Source of the DNA: Paraburkholderia largidicola
GTDB lineage: Bacteria > Pseudomonadota > Gammaproteobacteria > Burkholderiales > Burkholderiaceae
DNA: 64,000 nt
Direction of reading: 5' to 3'
NCBI RefSeq assembly: GCF_013426895.1
Contig: NZ_AP023174.1
Coordinates: forward strand, 744,001-808,000
Shown: piece by piece, positions 1 to 8,760 of the stretch
Numbering within the stretch: position 1 is the first letter of the stretch
Layout: each line of letters opens with the position of its first letter
Translations under genes and position numbers: made by a program
Notes under the pieces: model-generated
Seen by the model: the letters and a program-made list of their open reading frames with translations, nothing else
The model's database searches: none
What the model was told of the DNA's origin: nothing

Positions 1-322
1 CACCAATCACATCCACGCCGACGATCTCGCCGCGATCCTGCTGCGCATGGCAACACATGGACGACCGTCCCGCGTGATCCACGCATCCGACGACACGACG
101 CTGAAAATGGGCGAATACTTCGACCGGGTGGCGGACGCATTCGGCATCGAGCGCGCGCCGCGCATTGCGCGCGACGATGCGGAGCAGCAGCTCGGCGAGA
201 TGATGCTGTCGTTCATGCGCGAGTCGCGGCGGCTCGTCAACACGCGCCTGAAGGGTGAATTGCGCTTCAGGCTGCGCTATCCGAGCGTCGACGACTTTCT
301 GCGCACCGTGTCGAAGCCATAG
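1..322 (+). CDS. C-terminal end of an SDR/NAD-dependent epimerase-like protein (5' end outside window)
   Basis: The reading frame is open from base 2 and ends at a stop at 320-322, so about 106 C-terminal residues are visible. The segment begins NHIHADDLA, the short motif that follows the catalytic core in atypical SDR or NAD-dependent epimerases of the YeeZ type. After it come a conserved-looking RVIHASDD and a basic tail ending LRTVSKP. The nucleotide-binding end lies outside the window, so cofactor and substrate cannot be assigned. No terminator is obvious before the convergent small gene at 369. Confidence 0.6.
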   Translation, partial: TNHIHADDLAAILLRMATHGRPSRVIHASDDTTLKMGEYFDRVADAFGIERAPRIARDDAEQQLGEMMLSFMRESRRLVNTRLKGELRFRLRYPSVDDFLRTVSKP

Positions 323-368
323 CCGCACGCGGCCGCGCACAGCCAAGCCGTAACGGAAAGCGCAGTGA

Positions 369-557
369 TCAGGTGAGGGCAGGTAGCGCTTCCAGCAGCA
401 GGGAGCAGCAGAACGCGCCGATCAGCGCAGCGACCAGATTCGGCTCGTACCTGTGCCGACGATGCATGACGACCAGCACGCCGCCAATCAGCAAAAGTCC
501 GAGCGCGATGAACGCGACCATCGCATATGAAACCGCCAGGTTGCCGTAGATGACCAT
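369..557 (-). CDS. Small two-helix membrane protein, unknown function
   Basis: A 62-residue protein. I chose the ATG at 557 because AAGGAGG lies 5 nt upstream; the frame stays open further upstream but has no comparable ribosome site. Residues about 9-31 form a strongly hydrophobic helix. A short basic loop (MHRRHRYEPN) and a second hydrophobic stretch at about 42-60 follow. This is a typical small integral membrane protein with basic residues between the helices. I do not recognise the family. It stands alone between the partial SDR gene and rsuA. Confidence 0.6.
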   Translation of the reverse strand: MVIYGNLAVSYAMVAFIALGLLLIGGVLVVMHRRHRYEPNLVAALIGAFCCSLLLEALPALT

Positions 558-722
558 GGCGCCTCCTTGCCTGCTTTGTAATGTTTGTTGATCCGAGTAT
601 AGGACGGGCGTTCGGAGCAAGCATGCTGCGTCGCAGCGTTCTGCAAGGTTTTTGTAGCGGTTTTGTTCGGAATCCCACGCAGTCTCAGTCACTTGAAACG
701 GCGTGGGCAGGGCGCTAGTCGT

Positions 723-1427
723 TTACCCGTTCCGTAGTGCGCCCAGGTCGGCTTCATCGAGCCATTGCCACGTGCCTTCAGCTAGTGTCTCGGGCAGCGC
801 AAGCCCGCCGACCCGCTCGCGATGCAGCGCTTCGACGCGGTTGCCCGCCGCCGCGACCATCCGCTTCACCTGATGGTATTTGCCTTCCAGCACGGTCAGT
901 TCCAGCGCATGTTCGCCGCGTGCATGAGCGGCGACGGCGGCGATCGGCTTCGCTTCGCCGTGCAGCAGCACGCCTTCGCGCAAGGCAGCCAGTTGCGCGT
1001 CGTCGAGGGGATGACGGGTCGTGGCGAGATAGACCTTCGGCACCTTGCGTTTGGGCGACGTGTACGCATGGACGAACTGGCCATCGTCGGAGAGCAGCAG
1101 CAGGCCCGTCGTATCCTGATCGAGCCGTCCGACGCACTGGACGCCGCGCGCCGCGAACTGCGCGGGCAACAGATTGAACACGCTCAGATGGTGCTGCGGA
1201 TCGCGCGAGCATTCGTAGCCCGCGGGCTTGTTGAGCAGGATGTACGCGCGTTCGTGATAAGGCCACGCCGTGCCGTCGACTTCGAACGTCAACGCATTCG
1301 TATCGACGTCGGCGTCAGGATCGGCGAGCGTCGCACCGCCGACCGAGACGCGGCCGTCCGCGATCAATGCGCGGCACTGGCGGCGCGAACCGAAACCTTG
1401 AGAAAAGAGAACGCTTTCGAGATTCAT
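723..1427 (-). CDS. rsuA: 16S rRNA pseudouridine(516) synthase
   Basis: RsuA converts U516 of 16S rRNA to pseudouridine during small-subunit assembly. The 234-residue product is close to the usual length of about 231. An S4-like RNA-binding segment occupies roughly residues 1-60 (start MNLESVLFSQGFGSRRQ). The catalytic motif GRLDQDTTGLLLLSDDG follows with its essential Asp, and a late segment reads GKYHQVKRM. The ATG at 1427 is chosen by alignment to the family N-terminus; the longer upstream frame adds an unrelated basic stretch. No strong Shine-Dalgarno is visible. It is transcribed alone and is followed by no clear partner. Confidence 0.9.
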   Translation of the reverse strand: MNLESVLFSQGFGSRRQCRALIADGRVSVGGATLADPDADVDTNALTFEVDGTAWPYHERAYILLNKPAGYECSRDPQHHLSVFNLLPAQFAARGVQCVGRLDQDTTGLLLLSDDGQFVHAYTSPKRKVPKVYLATTRHPLDDAQLAALREGVLLHGEAKPIAAVAAHARGEHALELTVLEGKYHQVKRMVAAAGNRVEALHRERVGGLALPETLAEGTWQWLDEADLGALRNG

Positions 1428-1474
1428 TGGAGCGGGCAGAAGGGCATCCACACGTAGCGATGCGTCAAAACGTC

Positions 1475-1505
1475 GACGGCGTCCTTCATTGCGAAGGACG
1501 CCGTC
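1475..1505. terminator. Perfect 13-bp inverted repeat between rsuA and proV
   Basis: GACGGCGTCCTTC (1475-1487) pairs fully with 1493-1505 around a 5-nt loop. It lies beyond the proV stop and just upstream of rsuA, so it may end transcription of the proV operon. The U-tract on the minus strand is poor (GTTTTG, several bases after the stem), so termination is an inference. Confidence 0.4.
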
Positions 1506-1574
1506 ATATGCCTGCATTTTACCCGCCGACCTGCGCTTCTCCGCTTGGGGCAGCGCAAGAGCCACACATAGCGC

Positions 1575-2396
1575 TCAATGCGCGCCCGAGCGCCGCTCGA
1601 CGAAACGCGCGACGTAATCGTCAGCGGGCTTCGTGAGGATTTCGTTCGGCGTGCCTTCCTGCACCAGCGTGCCGTCTCGCAGAATCGCGATGCGGTTGCC
1701 GATGCGCAGCGCTTCGTCCAGATCGTGCGTGATGAACACGATGGTCTTGTTGAGCGTCGCCTGCAACTGCAGCAGCTGGTCCTGCATTTCCGTGCGGATC
1801 AGCGGATCGAGCGCGGAGAATGCTTCGTCCATCAGCAGCACGTCGGTATCGGCGGCGAGCGCGCGTGCGAGACCCACTCGCTGACGCATGCCGCCCGACA
1901 GCTCGTCCGGATAGTGATCGCCGTATCCGTCGAGTCCAACCTTGCCGAGCCACATGCGCGCCTTCTCGTTCGCTTCCGCCTTGCTTTCGCCACGCGTGCG
2001 CAGCGCATAGGCGGTGTTGTCGAGCACGGTCTGATGCGGCAGCAGGCCGAAGTTCTGGAACACCATGCTCACCTTGTAGCGGCGCAGTTCGCGCAGGCCG
2101 TGCGGATCGAGCTTGATGACGTCCGAACCGTCGATCACGATCTCGCCCGCCGTCGGCTCGATCAGCCGGTTGAAGTGGCGCACGAGCGTCGACTTGCCCG
2201 AGCCCGACAGCCCCATGATGACGTAGATCTCGCCCGAGCCGATATGCAGGCTCACGTTGTTCAGGCCGACATTGCAGCCCGTTTGCGCGAGAACCTCGGC
2301 CTTGCTCCGGCCGCTTTTCAACAGGTCGAGCACGCGCCGATGACCGGCTTCCGGGCCGAACAGCTTGTACACGTTCTTGACTTCGATCGATGACAT
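1575..2396 (-). CDS. proV: Glycine betaine/proline-type ABC transporter ATP-binding protein (ProV-like)
   Basis: ATPase subunit of an osmolyte or quaternary-amine importer. The 273-residue protein has Walker A (GLSGSGKST), a Q-loop ([13 protein letters not shown]), the signature [15 protein letters not shown], Walker B ([14 protein letters not shown]) and a switch His (FITHDLDEA). It keeps the N-terminal extension usual for ProV/OpuAA (KLFGPE...VLAQTG). It lacks the C-terminal CBS domains of the roughly 400-residue E. coli ProV, so the ionic-strength sensor found there is absent. The ATG at 2396 has GGAGGG upstream and is preferred to an in-frame TTG at 2414 that overlaps the proW stop. It is the last gene of the enolase-proX-proW-proV group. 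Confidence 0.85.
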   Translation of the reverse strand: MSSIEVKNVYKLFGPEAGHRRVLDLLKSGRSKAEVLAQTGCNVGLNNVSLHIGSGEIYVIMGLSGSGKSTLVRHFNRLIEPTAGEIVIDGSDVIKLDPHGLRELRRYKVSMVFQNFGLLPHQTVLDNTAYALRTRGESKAEANEKARMWLGKVGLDGYGDHYPDELSGGMRQRVGLARALAADTDVLLMDEAFSALDPLIRTEMQDQLLQLQATLNKTIVFITHDLDEALRIGNRIAILRDGTLVQEGTPNEILTKPADDYVARFVERRSGAH

Positions 2397-2410
2397 GTCC
2401 GTGCCCTCCG

Positions 2411-3400
2411 TCAATCCGCCGTGCGGGTTTCGAGGCCGCTCTGCGTTGCGTTTTCGTTGCCCGCTGCCGATGCTTCGTCTTCACGCGGCACGCCTGCATT
2501 GCGATACGGCACGCGCGACGCCGCCTTCGCCCTGCGGCGCTGCGCGACGAGGCGTCGGGTGCGGCGATCCTGCCCGTAGCCCTGGCTGATCCGGTCGATG
2601 ACGATCGCGAGAATCACGATCGCGATGCCCGCCTGCATGCCCTTGCCGATATCGAGCGTCTGGATGCCGGCGAGCACGTCTTCGCCGAGTCCGCGCGAGC
2701 CGATCATCGACGCGATCACGACCATCGACAGCGCCATCATCGTCGTCTGGTTGATACCCGCCATGATGCTCGGCCGCGCGAGTGGCAACTGCACGTTGAC
2801 GAGCAACTGCCAGCGCGTCGTGCCGAACGCGCGGGCCGCTTCGACGACATCGGCGTCCACGTGACGGATGCCGAGATCGGTCAGGCGGATCAGCGGCGGC
2901 AGCGCGTAGATGATCGTCGCGAGAATCGCGGGCACCTTGCCGAGACCGAACAGCATCAGCACGGGGATCAGATACACGAAGCTCGGCAGCGTCTGCATGA
3001 TATCGAGCACGGGCAGCAGCACACGCCGCATCCACGGGCTGCGCGACGCCCAGATGCCGAGCGGCACACCGAGCACGACGGACAGCACGGTCGCGACCAG
3101 CATCAGCGCGAGCGTCTGCATCAGCTTGTCCCACAGACCGAAGCAGCCGATCACATACAGCAGCAGCACAAAGAAGCCCGCGATACCGATGCGCCGCGTC
3201 GCGTTCAGCGTCAGCAGCCCGACGGCGATCAGGATTGCCCACGGCGGCGTCGCGCGCAGCACGCCTTCGAGCGGCACCAGCACGTAGCGCAACAGCGCGG
3301 TGCTGAAGTCGTGGAAGCTGTCGCCGTACGCGGCGACGAACGATTGCACATGGTCGTTCACCCAGTCGGCGATCGACAGATGCAGGAAGATCGAATTCAT
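2411..3400 (-). CDS. proW: Glycine betaine/proline-type ABC transporter permease (ProW-like)
   Basis: Inner-membrane permease of the same importer, 329 residues with about six to seven hydrophobic helices. Central sequence typical of OpuAB/ProW includes [17 protein letters not shown], the [12 protein letters not shown]-like stretch ([19 protein letters not shown]) and an EAA-type loop ([20 protein letters not shown]). The ATG at 3400 follows GGAGGG by about 7 nt. The hydrophilic C-terminus is long, basic and Ala-rich. The stop lies 14 nt before the proV ATG, so translation is probably coupled. Confidence 0.85.
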   Translation of the reverse strand: MNSIFLHLSIADWVNDHVQSFVAAYGDSFHDFSTALLRYVLVPLEGVLRATPPWAILIAVGLLTLNATRRIGIAGFFVLLLYVIGCFGLWDKLMQTLALMLVATVLSVVLGVPLGIWASRSPWMRRVLLPVLDIMQTLPSFVYLIPVLMLFGLGKVPAILATIIYALPPLIRLTDLGIRHVDADVVEAARAFGTTRWQLLVNVQLPLARPSIMAGINQTTMMALSMVVIASMIGSRGLGEDVLAGIQTLDIGKGMQAGIAIVILAIVIDRISQGYGQDRRTRRLVAQRRRAKAASRVPYRNAGVPREDEASAAGNENATQSGLETRTAD

Positions 3401-3441
3401 GTTGAAACCCTCCGGTGCGTCATGACGCGTTGCTGCCGATA

Positions 3442-4479
3442 TCAGCTGGCCAACGCGGCCTGAACCTTTTGCGCGACGTCGGTGGGCACCCACGCCTTCC
3501 ACATGTCAGGGTGATCGCGCAGGAACTGCTTCGCCATCGTCGGGCCGTCGATCTTCTTGCTCGTCATGTCGAGGATGGTCTTGTTGAGGAAGTCCATCGG
3601 GAAGCTGACCTTCGAGTAGGTGTCCATCAGTTGCGGCTCGGCCTGATAGAACGGTGTCGACACACCGACCTTCAGATGCGACACGAGATACGACGATGCG
3701 CATTGCGACGTGCTGTTATCCGCGCGCAGCGTGTCCCAGCACTTCTGGTTGAACGCGGGCATCTTCAGCTGGACGAACTTGTACTTCGCCATCAGCGCCG
3801 CGGGTTCCCAGTAGTAGAAGAGGATCGGCTTGCCGCGCTGATACGCCGACTCGATCGCGGCGTCGAGCGCCGCGCCCGTGCCGGGGCGGAAGTCGGTGTA
3901 CGAATCGTCGAGATTCAGCGTCTTCAACAGGCGCCGGTTCACGCGCTCGCAGTCCCAGCCCGACGGGCAGTTCAGGAAGCGGCCCTTGCCCGGCTCTTCG
4001 TCGTCTTCGAAGACGCCTTTGTATTTCGGCAGATCGTTCACCGACACGAGGTTCGGCGCGACGGGCTTGATGTTGCGCTTCGCGTCGCCCTTTACGACGT
4101 ACTCGGGCACGAACCAGCCTTCATTGGTGCCGCCCGGCAGCGTGTCGCCGAGCAGCTTCACGTGACCGTCGGCCACCGCTTTTGCGATGATTTCCGAGCG
4201 GCCCGTCCACTGCTCGGACCACACTTGCAGATCGTCGCGAGACAGCGCCGTTTCCGTCGCGGCCGTGTTGCCGGGAATCGTGTCCGTCTTGCAGCCGTAG
4301 CCTTTTTCGGTGATGAAGCGCAGCACCTCCGACGTGAACGAACCGCTTTCCCACGTGACGCCCGCAAAGCGCACCGGCTTGCCAGCCGAGCACCAGGTGC
4401 CGGCGTGAGCGGCGGCGGGCCATAACGCGCCGGCGGCGAGCGCGACCGTGACGGTGCGCATCAGGGATCTGATCTGCAT
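3442..4479 (-). CDS. proX: Periplasmic substrate-binding protein, ProX/OpuAC type
   Basis: A 345-residue binding protein with a signal peptide at residues about 1-24 (MQIRSLMRTV, hydrophobic core, AAAHA-G). The mature part starts GTWCSAGKPVRFAGVTWESG, the OpuAC-family opening. Aromatic residues that could form a cation-pi cage for a quaternary ammonium group are frequent (VWSEQW, FYYWEP, KAWVP). Several cysteines (WCSAG, GYGCK, NCPSGWDC, KCW, QCASS) suggest disulfides. The ATG at 4479 follows GGAGA. It is co-directional with proW (41-nt gap) and the enolase-family gene (73-nt gap). The true ligand is not provable; betaine-like compounds are the family default. Confidence 0.8.
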   Translation of the reverse strand: MQIRSLMRTVTVALAAGALWPAAAHAGTWCSAGKPVRFAGVTWESGSFTSEVLRFITEKGYGCKTDTIPGNTAATETALSRDDLQVWSEQWTGRSEIIAKAVADGHVKLLGDTLPGGTNEGWFVPEYVVKGDAKRNIKPVAPNLVSVNDLPKYKGVFEDDEEPGKGRFLNCPSGWDCERVNRRLLKTLNLDDSYTDFRPGTGAALDAAIESAYQRGKPILFYYWEPAALMAKYKFVQLKMPAFNQKCWDTLRADNSTSQCASSYLVSHLKVGVSTPFYQAEPQLMDTYSKVSFPMDFLNKTILDMTSKKIDGPTMAKQFLRDHPDMWKAWVPTDVAQKVQAALAS

Positions 4480-4552
4480 GGTGTGTCTCCGATTGTGATT
4501 GGATGTGTGGCGCTGTCGTCGAGCGCCTTTCGTGCGTTTCGTGTGTGCGGCG

Positions 4553-5728
4553 TCAGCCGTACGTGCTGCTGGAACCGAGCGTCGCGGCGAGGATGTCTTC
4601 GTCGATCGAAAGACCGAGGCCCGGCGCGTCTGACAGCGTGATCCAGCCTTCACTGTCGATATCGATCGGGTTCTTCAGCATGAAGTCACGGCGCGCGATC
4701 GACCATTCGGGCGGGTCGTACGGAAATTCGATGAACGGCGCGCTCGCGGCGCCCGCCGTCAGATGCAGGTTCGCCGCGAGCCCGATGCCGTTGCCCCACG
4801 TGTGCGGCGTGAAGACCTTGCCGTGTGCCTCGACGGCTTGCGCGAGCTTGCGCAGCCCTTCCATGCCTAGCGAGCACGCCACATCCGGCTGGAACACATC
4901 GAGACAATCGCGCGCGAGCAACTGATCGAACTCGTAGCGCTCGCGCGTCATCTCGCCGCCGGCGATACGCAATGCCGGCGACACCGCCTTGCGCAGCCGC
5001 GCCATGCCGTCGTAGTCGCCGCGATGCAACGGCTCTTCCATCCAGTAGACGTTGTGCTTTTCCAGTTCGCGTGCGACGGCGAGCGCTTCGTCGAAGGTCC
5101 ACGGCGCGGCTGTGTCCCATGGCATGCGCCAGCCCTGATTGCAGTCGACCATCAGTTCGAGCCGGTCACCGACGGCGTCGCGCACGGCGGCGAGGACCGC
5201 GAAATCGTCTTGCAGTTGCGGACGCCCGAAGCGGATCTTGAGCGCCGGAAAGCCGCGTTCGACGACCTGCAGCGCCATGCGCGCCATGTCATCGGGCCGG
5301 CGATGCACGCCGCTCGACGCATACGCGCGAATCCGGTTGCTGCGCCCGCCCGCCATCTGCCAGCACGCTTCGCCGCGGATTTTCCCGGCGAGGTCCCACA
5401 GCGCGATATCGAGCGGCCAGGGACGGCCGGCATGAAAGCCGATGTTGTCGAGCACGGCGCTGTGGCGCGCGAGGTCGAGCGGATCGGTGCCGATGAACAG
5501 ATGCTGATAGTCGGCGAAGCCGTACATCGCGTCGCCGGAGCCGATGCCGACGTGGCCGGCGTCGTCGTGAACGCGCACGATGGTCGCGGGAAATTTGCGG
5601 CGCGGCTGGCTATCCCACGAGGCGGGGAAGGGCGGCTCGAGCACCAGCTGATGGTGCGTTATGTCGATCCGGGTGATGCGGGCCTTTTGCGCAGTCCGGC
5701 GCACAGCCTCGCTTGCTTCACGATCCAT
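4553..5728 (-). CDS. Enolase-superfamily enzyme, mandelate racemase subgroup, unknown substrate
   Basis: A 391-residue enzyme expected to abstract a proton alpha to a carboxylate (dehydration or racemisation). Visible residues are K164-x-R166 on the second barrel strand, likely Mg ligands D195 (MVDCNQGW), E231/E232 (WMEEPL) and E259 (AGGEM), D282 (QPDVA) and H309 ([11 protein letters not shown]). The Asp-His pair is the mandelate racemase-type dyad; the Lys strand reads KIR, not the usual KxK. The ATG at 5728 has GGAGGAG upstream. It lies directly before proX, so its substrate is probably imported by that transporter or derived from what is imported. A divergent MocR gene may regulate it. Confidence 0.75.
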   Translation of the reverse strand: MDREASEAVRRTAQKARITRIDITHHQLVLEPPFPASWDSQPRRKFPATIVRVHDDAGHVGIGSGDAMYGFADYQHLFIGTDPLDLARHSAVLDNIGFHAGRPWPLDIALWDLAGKIRGEACWQMAGGRSNRIRAYASSGVHRRPDDMARMALQVVERGFPALKIRFGRPQLQDDFAVLAAVRDAVGDRLELMVDCNQGWRMPWDTAAPWTFDEALAVARELEKHNVYWMEEPLHRGDYDGMARLRKAVSPALRIAGGEMTRERYEFDQLLARDCLDVFQPDVACSLGMEGLRKLAQAVEAHGKVFTPHTWGNGIGLAANLHLTAGAASAPFIEFPYDPPEWSIARRDFMLKNPIDIDSEGWITLSDAPGLGLSIDEDILAATLGSSSTYG

Positions 5729-5764
5729 CAGGCGTCTCCTCCTGAATTGACGCAGTGCGGCATT

Positions 5765-5785
5765 CAATGCGATGCGCAATGCGAT
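5765..5785. promoter_or_regulatory. Direct repeat CAATGCGAT in the enolase-family/mocR divergent region
   Basis: CAATGCGAT occurs at 5765-5773 and again at 5777-5785, with 12 bp from start to start. It sits just upstream of the enolase-family gene and about 150 bp upstream of the MocR-type regulator. MocR proteins often bind direct repeats, so this is a candidate operator. A near-palindrome (GATATGCGTTGCGTATC) lies nearer the regulator start, at about 5876-5892. Confidence 0.35.
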
Positions 5786-5936
5786 TCGAATGGGATAAGA
5801 ATGACGCCATGCTATGAAGGGGACGCAGGCAACTCAATCGCTTCAATAAAAGTAAATGACTGCATCCAATTCTGGGATATGCGTTGCGTATCATCCGAAT
5901 GACACAACTCAACAAACTTCCGGAGACCGTCGCAAC

Positions 5937-7370
5937 ATGGCGATGAATGCCTGGCTGCCGAGAATCGAGGCGGGCAGCGAACCGAAATATCAGGTGATTG
6001 CGCGTGCGTTCGCGCAGGCCATCCTCAATGGGCAGTTGCCTGCCGGGGAGAAACTGCCGCCGCATCGTTCGCTGGCGAGCGAACTGAAGGTGACGACGGG
6101 CACGATCAGCCGCGCCTATGCCGAACTGGAGCGCCAGGGTCTCGCGAATGCGCGGGTCGGCGACGGCACGTATGTCGCGCAGGCGCGCTCGCGCGAGTTG
6201 CCGCCCGCGACCAGCGGTGGTTATGCGACGCTGCGACCCGGCGCGACCAGCGCGCCGCCGCTGATCGACCTCGGCCAGAACGTGCCGCAATCGACGGAAG
6301 AAGCGGCCGCGCTGTGCGCGACGCTCGCCGATATCGCCACCGACCAGCGCCTCGCAGCCGAACTGCTGCAATACGCGCCCGAAGCCGGCTCGATGCGCCA
6401 TCGGCTCGCGGGCGCCGCGTGGCTCGGCCGTGCGGGCAGTCCGGCGAGCGCCGCGCGCGTGCTCGTCACGCAGGGCGCGCAACATGCGCTTGCGTCGGTG
6501 CTGCGCGCCGTCACGCGACCGGGCGACACGGTGCTGGCGGAGGTGGTCAGCTATCCGGGCATCATCGCGCTCGCAAGGCAACTGCGGCTGCATCTGGTGG
6601 GCGTCGAGATCGACCAGGAAGGGCTCGTGCCCGCCGCGCTGGAACTCGCGTGCAAGTCGCTGCATCCGCGCGCGATCTTCTGCGTGCCGACCATCCACAA
6701 TCCGACCACGGCGACCATGTCGGCGGAACGGCGCGACGCCGTCGCGGAAATCCTGCAGCGTCACAGCGTGCTGCTGATCGAGGACATCGTTCCCGCCATG
6801 CTGATGGAAGCGCCGCCCGAGCCGCTCGCGGTGCGCATGCCGGAGCAGGCGTTTCTGATTGCGGGGCTGTCGAAGTCGGTGGCGCCGGGGTTGCGGGTCG
6901 GCTATCTGCAGGCGCCGAGCGCGTGGTGCTCGAAGATCGCCGCCGTGATCCGCAGCGACTGCTGGATGACGGCGCCGCTGATGGCCGAGATCGTGTCGCG
7001 CTGGATCGAAAGTGGCGAGATGGACCGGCTCAACGCGCTGCAGCGCGCGCGCATCGATGCCGAGCACGCGATCGCGGACGAAGCGCTGGAAGGCGTCACG
7101 TACCGCCACGCGATGACCAGCTCGCACTTGTGGCTGCCGCTGCCCGAGCCGTGGCGCGCGGCGGAATTCGCGGCGGCGCTGCGTCAGGAAGGCGTGCTCG
7201 TGAAAACGGCCGACAGCTTCGTGATCGGCCGCAACGCTGCGCCGCACGCGATCCGCGTGTGCATGAGCGGAGCGGTGTCGCTCGATGCGCTCGAGCGCGG
7301 TCTCGCGCTGATCCGCACGACGCTCGATCACGGGCTGGAAAGCGGCATGGCGTCGTCGTATGCGCCTTGA
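5937..7370 (+). CDS. MocR-family (GntR HTH + aminotransferase fold) transcription regulator
   Basis: A 477-residue regulator with an N-terminal GntR-type winged helix at residues about 10-85 (QAILNGQLPAGEKLPPHRSLA, VTTGTISRAYAELERQG). A class I aminotransferase-like domain covers roughly 110-465. The PLP-binding lysine is K313 in GLSKSVAPGLRVGY, so the domain can probably bind PLP. In MocR proteins this domain senses an amine or PLP-adduct ligand and does not catalyse transamination. The ATG at 5937 is preferred (GGAGA about 11 nt upstream); ATG 5943 is possible. Divergence from the enolase-family/proXWV genes suggests it controls them. Confidence 0.8.
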   Translation: MAMNAWLPRIEAGSEPKYQVIARAFAQAILNGQLPAGEKLPPHRSLASELKVTTGTISRAYAELERQGLANARVGDGTYVAQARSRELPPATSGGYATLRPGATSAPPLIDLGQNVPQSTEEAAALCATLADIATDQRLAAELLQYAPEAGSMRHRLAGAAWLGRAGSPASAARVLVTQGAQHALASVLRAVTRPGDTVLAEVVSYPGIIALARQLRLHLVGVEIDQEGLVPAALELACKSLHPRAIFCVPTIHNPTTATMSAERRDAVAEILQRHSVLLIEDIVPAMLMEAPPEPLAVRMPEQAFLIAGLSKSVAPGLRVGYLQAPSAWCSKIAAVIRSDCWMTAPLMAEIVSRWIESGEMDRLNALQRARIDAEHAIADEALEGVTYRHAMTSSHLWLPLPEPWRAAEFAAALRQEGVLVKTADSFVIGRNAAPHAIRVCMSGAVSLDALERGLALIRTTLDHGLESGMASSYAP

Positions 7371-7484
7371 TGCTGGCTTGCGGCACGTTGTCGTCTGACG
7401 GAATCACAGCGCAAGAAGCGGAGCGTAACGATCGGCTGAAACCGTGACGATGGGCTTTTCGTCATCGCGTCACGGAGGCTGCCG

Positions 7485-8744
7485 ATGCGTTTTCCCTTGC
7501 CGTTCTCCTCGTCCCGCGCGACCTTGCCCGCGCCGTTCCAGCAGCTTGCCTGGTCGAACCTGGTCGCGCAATCCGCCGAGCAGATCAGTCTCGCCGCCGC
7601 GCCGCTCGTCGCCGTATTCACGCTCGGCGCGACCGCCCGCGATACGGGGCTACTGCAAACCGCGCAGACCTTGCCTTTCCTGCTGCTGTCGATACCGCTT
7701 GGCGTCTACGCCGACCGCCGCTCGCGCCGCGCGTTGATGGCGGTGTCGGAAGGCGTGCGCGCGCTGGCGATGGCGAGCGTGCTGCTGCTCGTGCTGGCGC
7801 ATGCGTTGACGCTGCCGCTGCTCGCCGTGCTCGGCTTTCTCGGCGCGACGGGCACCGTGGCGTACAGCGTCGCCGCGCCGGCGCTCGTGCCTTCACTCGT
7901 TTCGCGCGATGTGCTTCCCGTCGCGAACGGACGCATCGAGCTGGCGCGCAGCGTCGCGTATTCGGCGGGGCCGGCGCTCGGCGGGTTGCTGGTCGGCTGG
8001 ATTGGCGCCGGTTGGGCATATGGATGCGCGGCGGCCTTGTCGACGCTCGCCGCCGCGCTGCTGGCCGGCCTGCGCGAGCCGCCGCGCGCGACGACGGCCA
8101 CTCGCCACTTCATGCTCGAACTGCGCGACGGCGCGCGCTTCGTGTTCGGCGACGCGCTGCTGCGTCCGATGCTCGCGACAGCCGTGTTCTTCAACATCGG
8201 CTTTTTCACGCTGCAGGCGGTGTATGTACCGTACGCGGTGCATCGGCTGGGTTTGAGCGCGTCGGCCGTTGGGGTCACGCTGGGCGCATACGGCATCGGC
8301 ATGGTGTGCGGCGCGCTTGCGGCGCCATCTGTCGCGCGGCGCGTGACGTTCGGGCGCACGTTGATCGTCGGGCCGTTTTGCGGACTGGCCGCTTCGTTCG
8401 TGATGGTGGCGACGCTCGCCGTGCCGTCGTTCTGGCTCGCGGCGGCGAGCTTCTTCCTGCTGGGCGTGGGTCCGATTCTATGGACGGTCGGCTCGACGAC
8501 GCTGCGTCAGGCGATCACGCCCGCCGGCATGATGGGGCGCGTGTCGGCGCTCAACAGCACGGCGACCTATGGCGCGCGGCCCATCGGTGCGCTGCTCGGC
8601 GCAACGATCAGCGCGCGCTTCGGCATGGATGCGTGCCTCGTCGCTGCCGCGCTCGGCTTTGCCGTGCAGGCGTGGATCATCGTCATTTCACCGGCGGCGC
8701 GGCTCGCGCGGATTCCGGACGGTGCCGCGGTGCTGTCGCCCTAA
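7485..8744 (+). CDS. MFS transporter, EntS-like exporter family
   Basis: A 419-residue major facilitator with about 12 hydrophobic segments. The loop between helices 2 and 3 carries the MFS motif GVYADRRSRRAL. The N-terminal half has several Ala/Leu-rich helices, and the second half repeats the pattern (GAYGIGMVCGALAAPSVARR). This matches the MFS_3 group, whose known members export siderophores or drugs; no substrate is indicated here. The ATG at 7485 follows GGAGG by 6 nt. It is 115 nt downstream of the MocR gene and could be co-transcribed, but no functional link is visible. Confidence 0.75.
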   Translation: MRFPLPFSSSRATLPAPFQQLAWSNLVAQSAEQISLAAAPLVAVFTLGATARDTGLLQTAQTLPFLLLSIPLGVYADRRSRRALMAVSEGVRALAMASVLLLVLAHALTLPLLAVLGFLGATGTVAYSVAAPALVPSLVSRDVLPVANGRIELARSVAYSAGPALGGLLVGWIGAGWAYGCAAALSTLAAALLAGLREPPRATTATRHFMLELRDGARFVFGDALLRPMLATAVFFNIGFFTLQAVYVPYAVHRLGLSASAVGVTLGAYGIGMVCGALAAPSVARRVTFGRTLIVGPFCGLAASFVMVATLAVPSFWLAAASFFLLGVGPILWTVGSTTLRQAITPAGMMGRVSALNSTATYGARPIGALLGATISARFGMDACLVAAALGFAVQAWIIVISPAARLARIPDGAAVLSP

Positions 8745-8760
8745 GGGGCGGCCTTTACCT

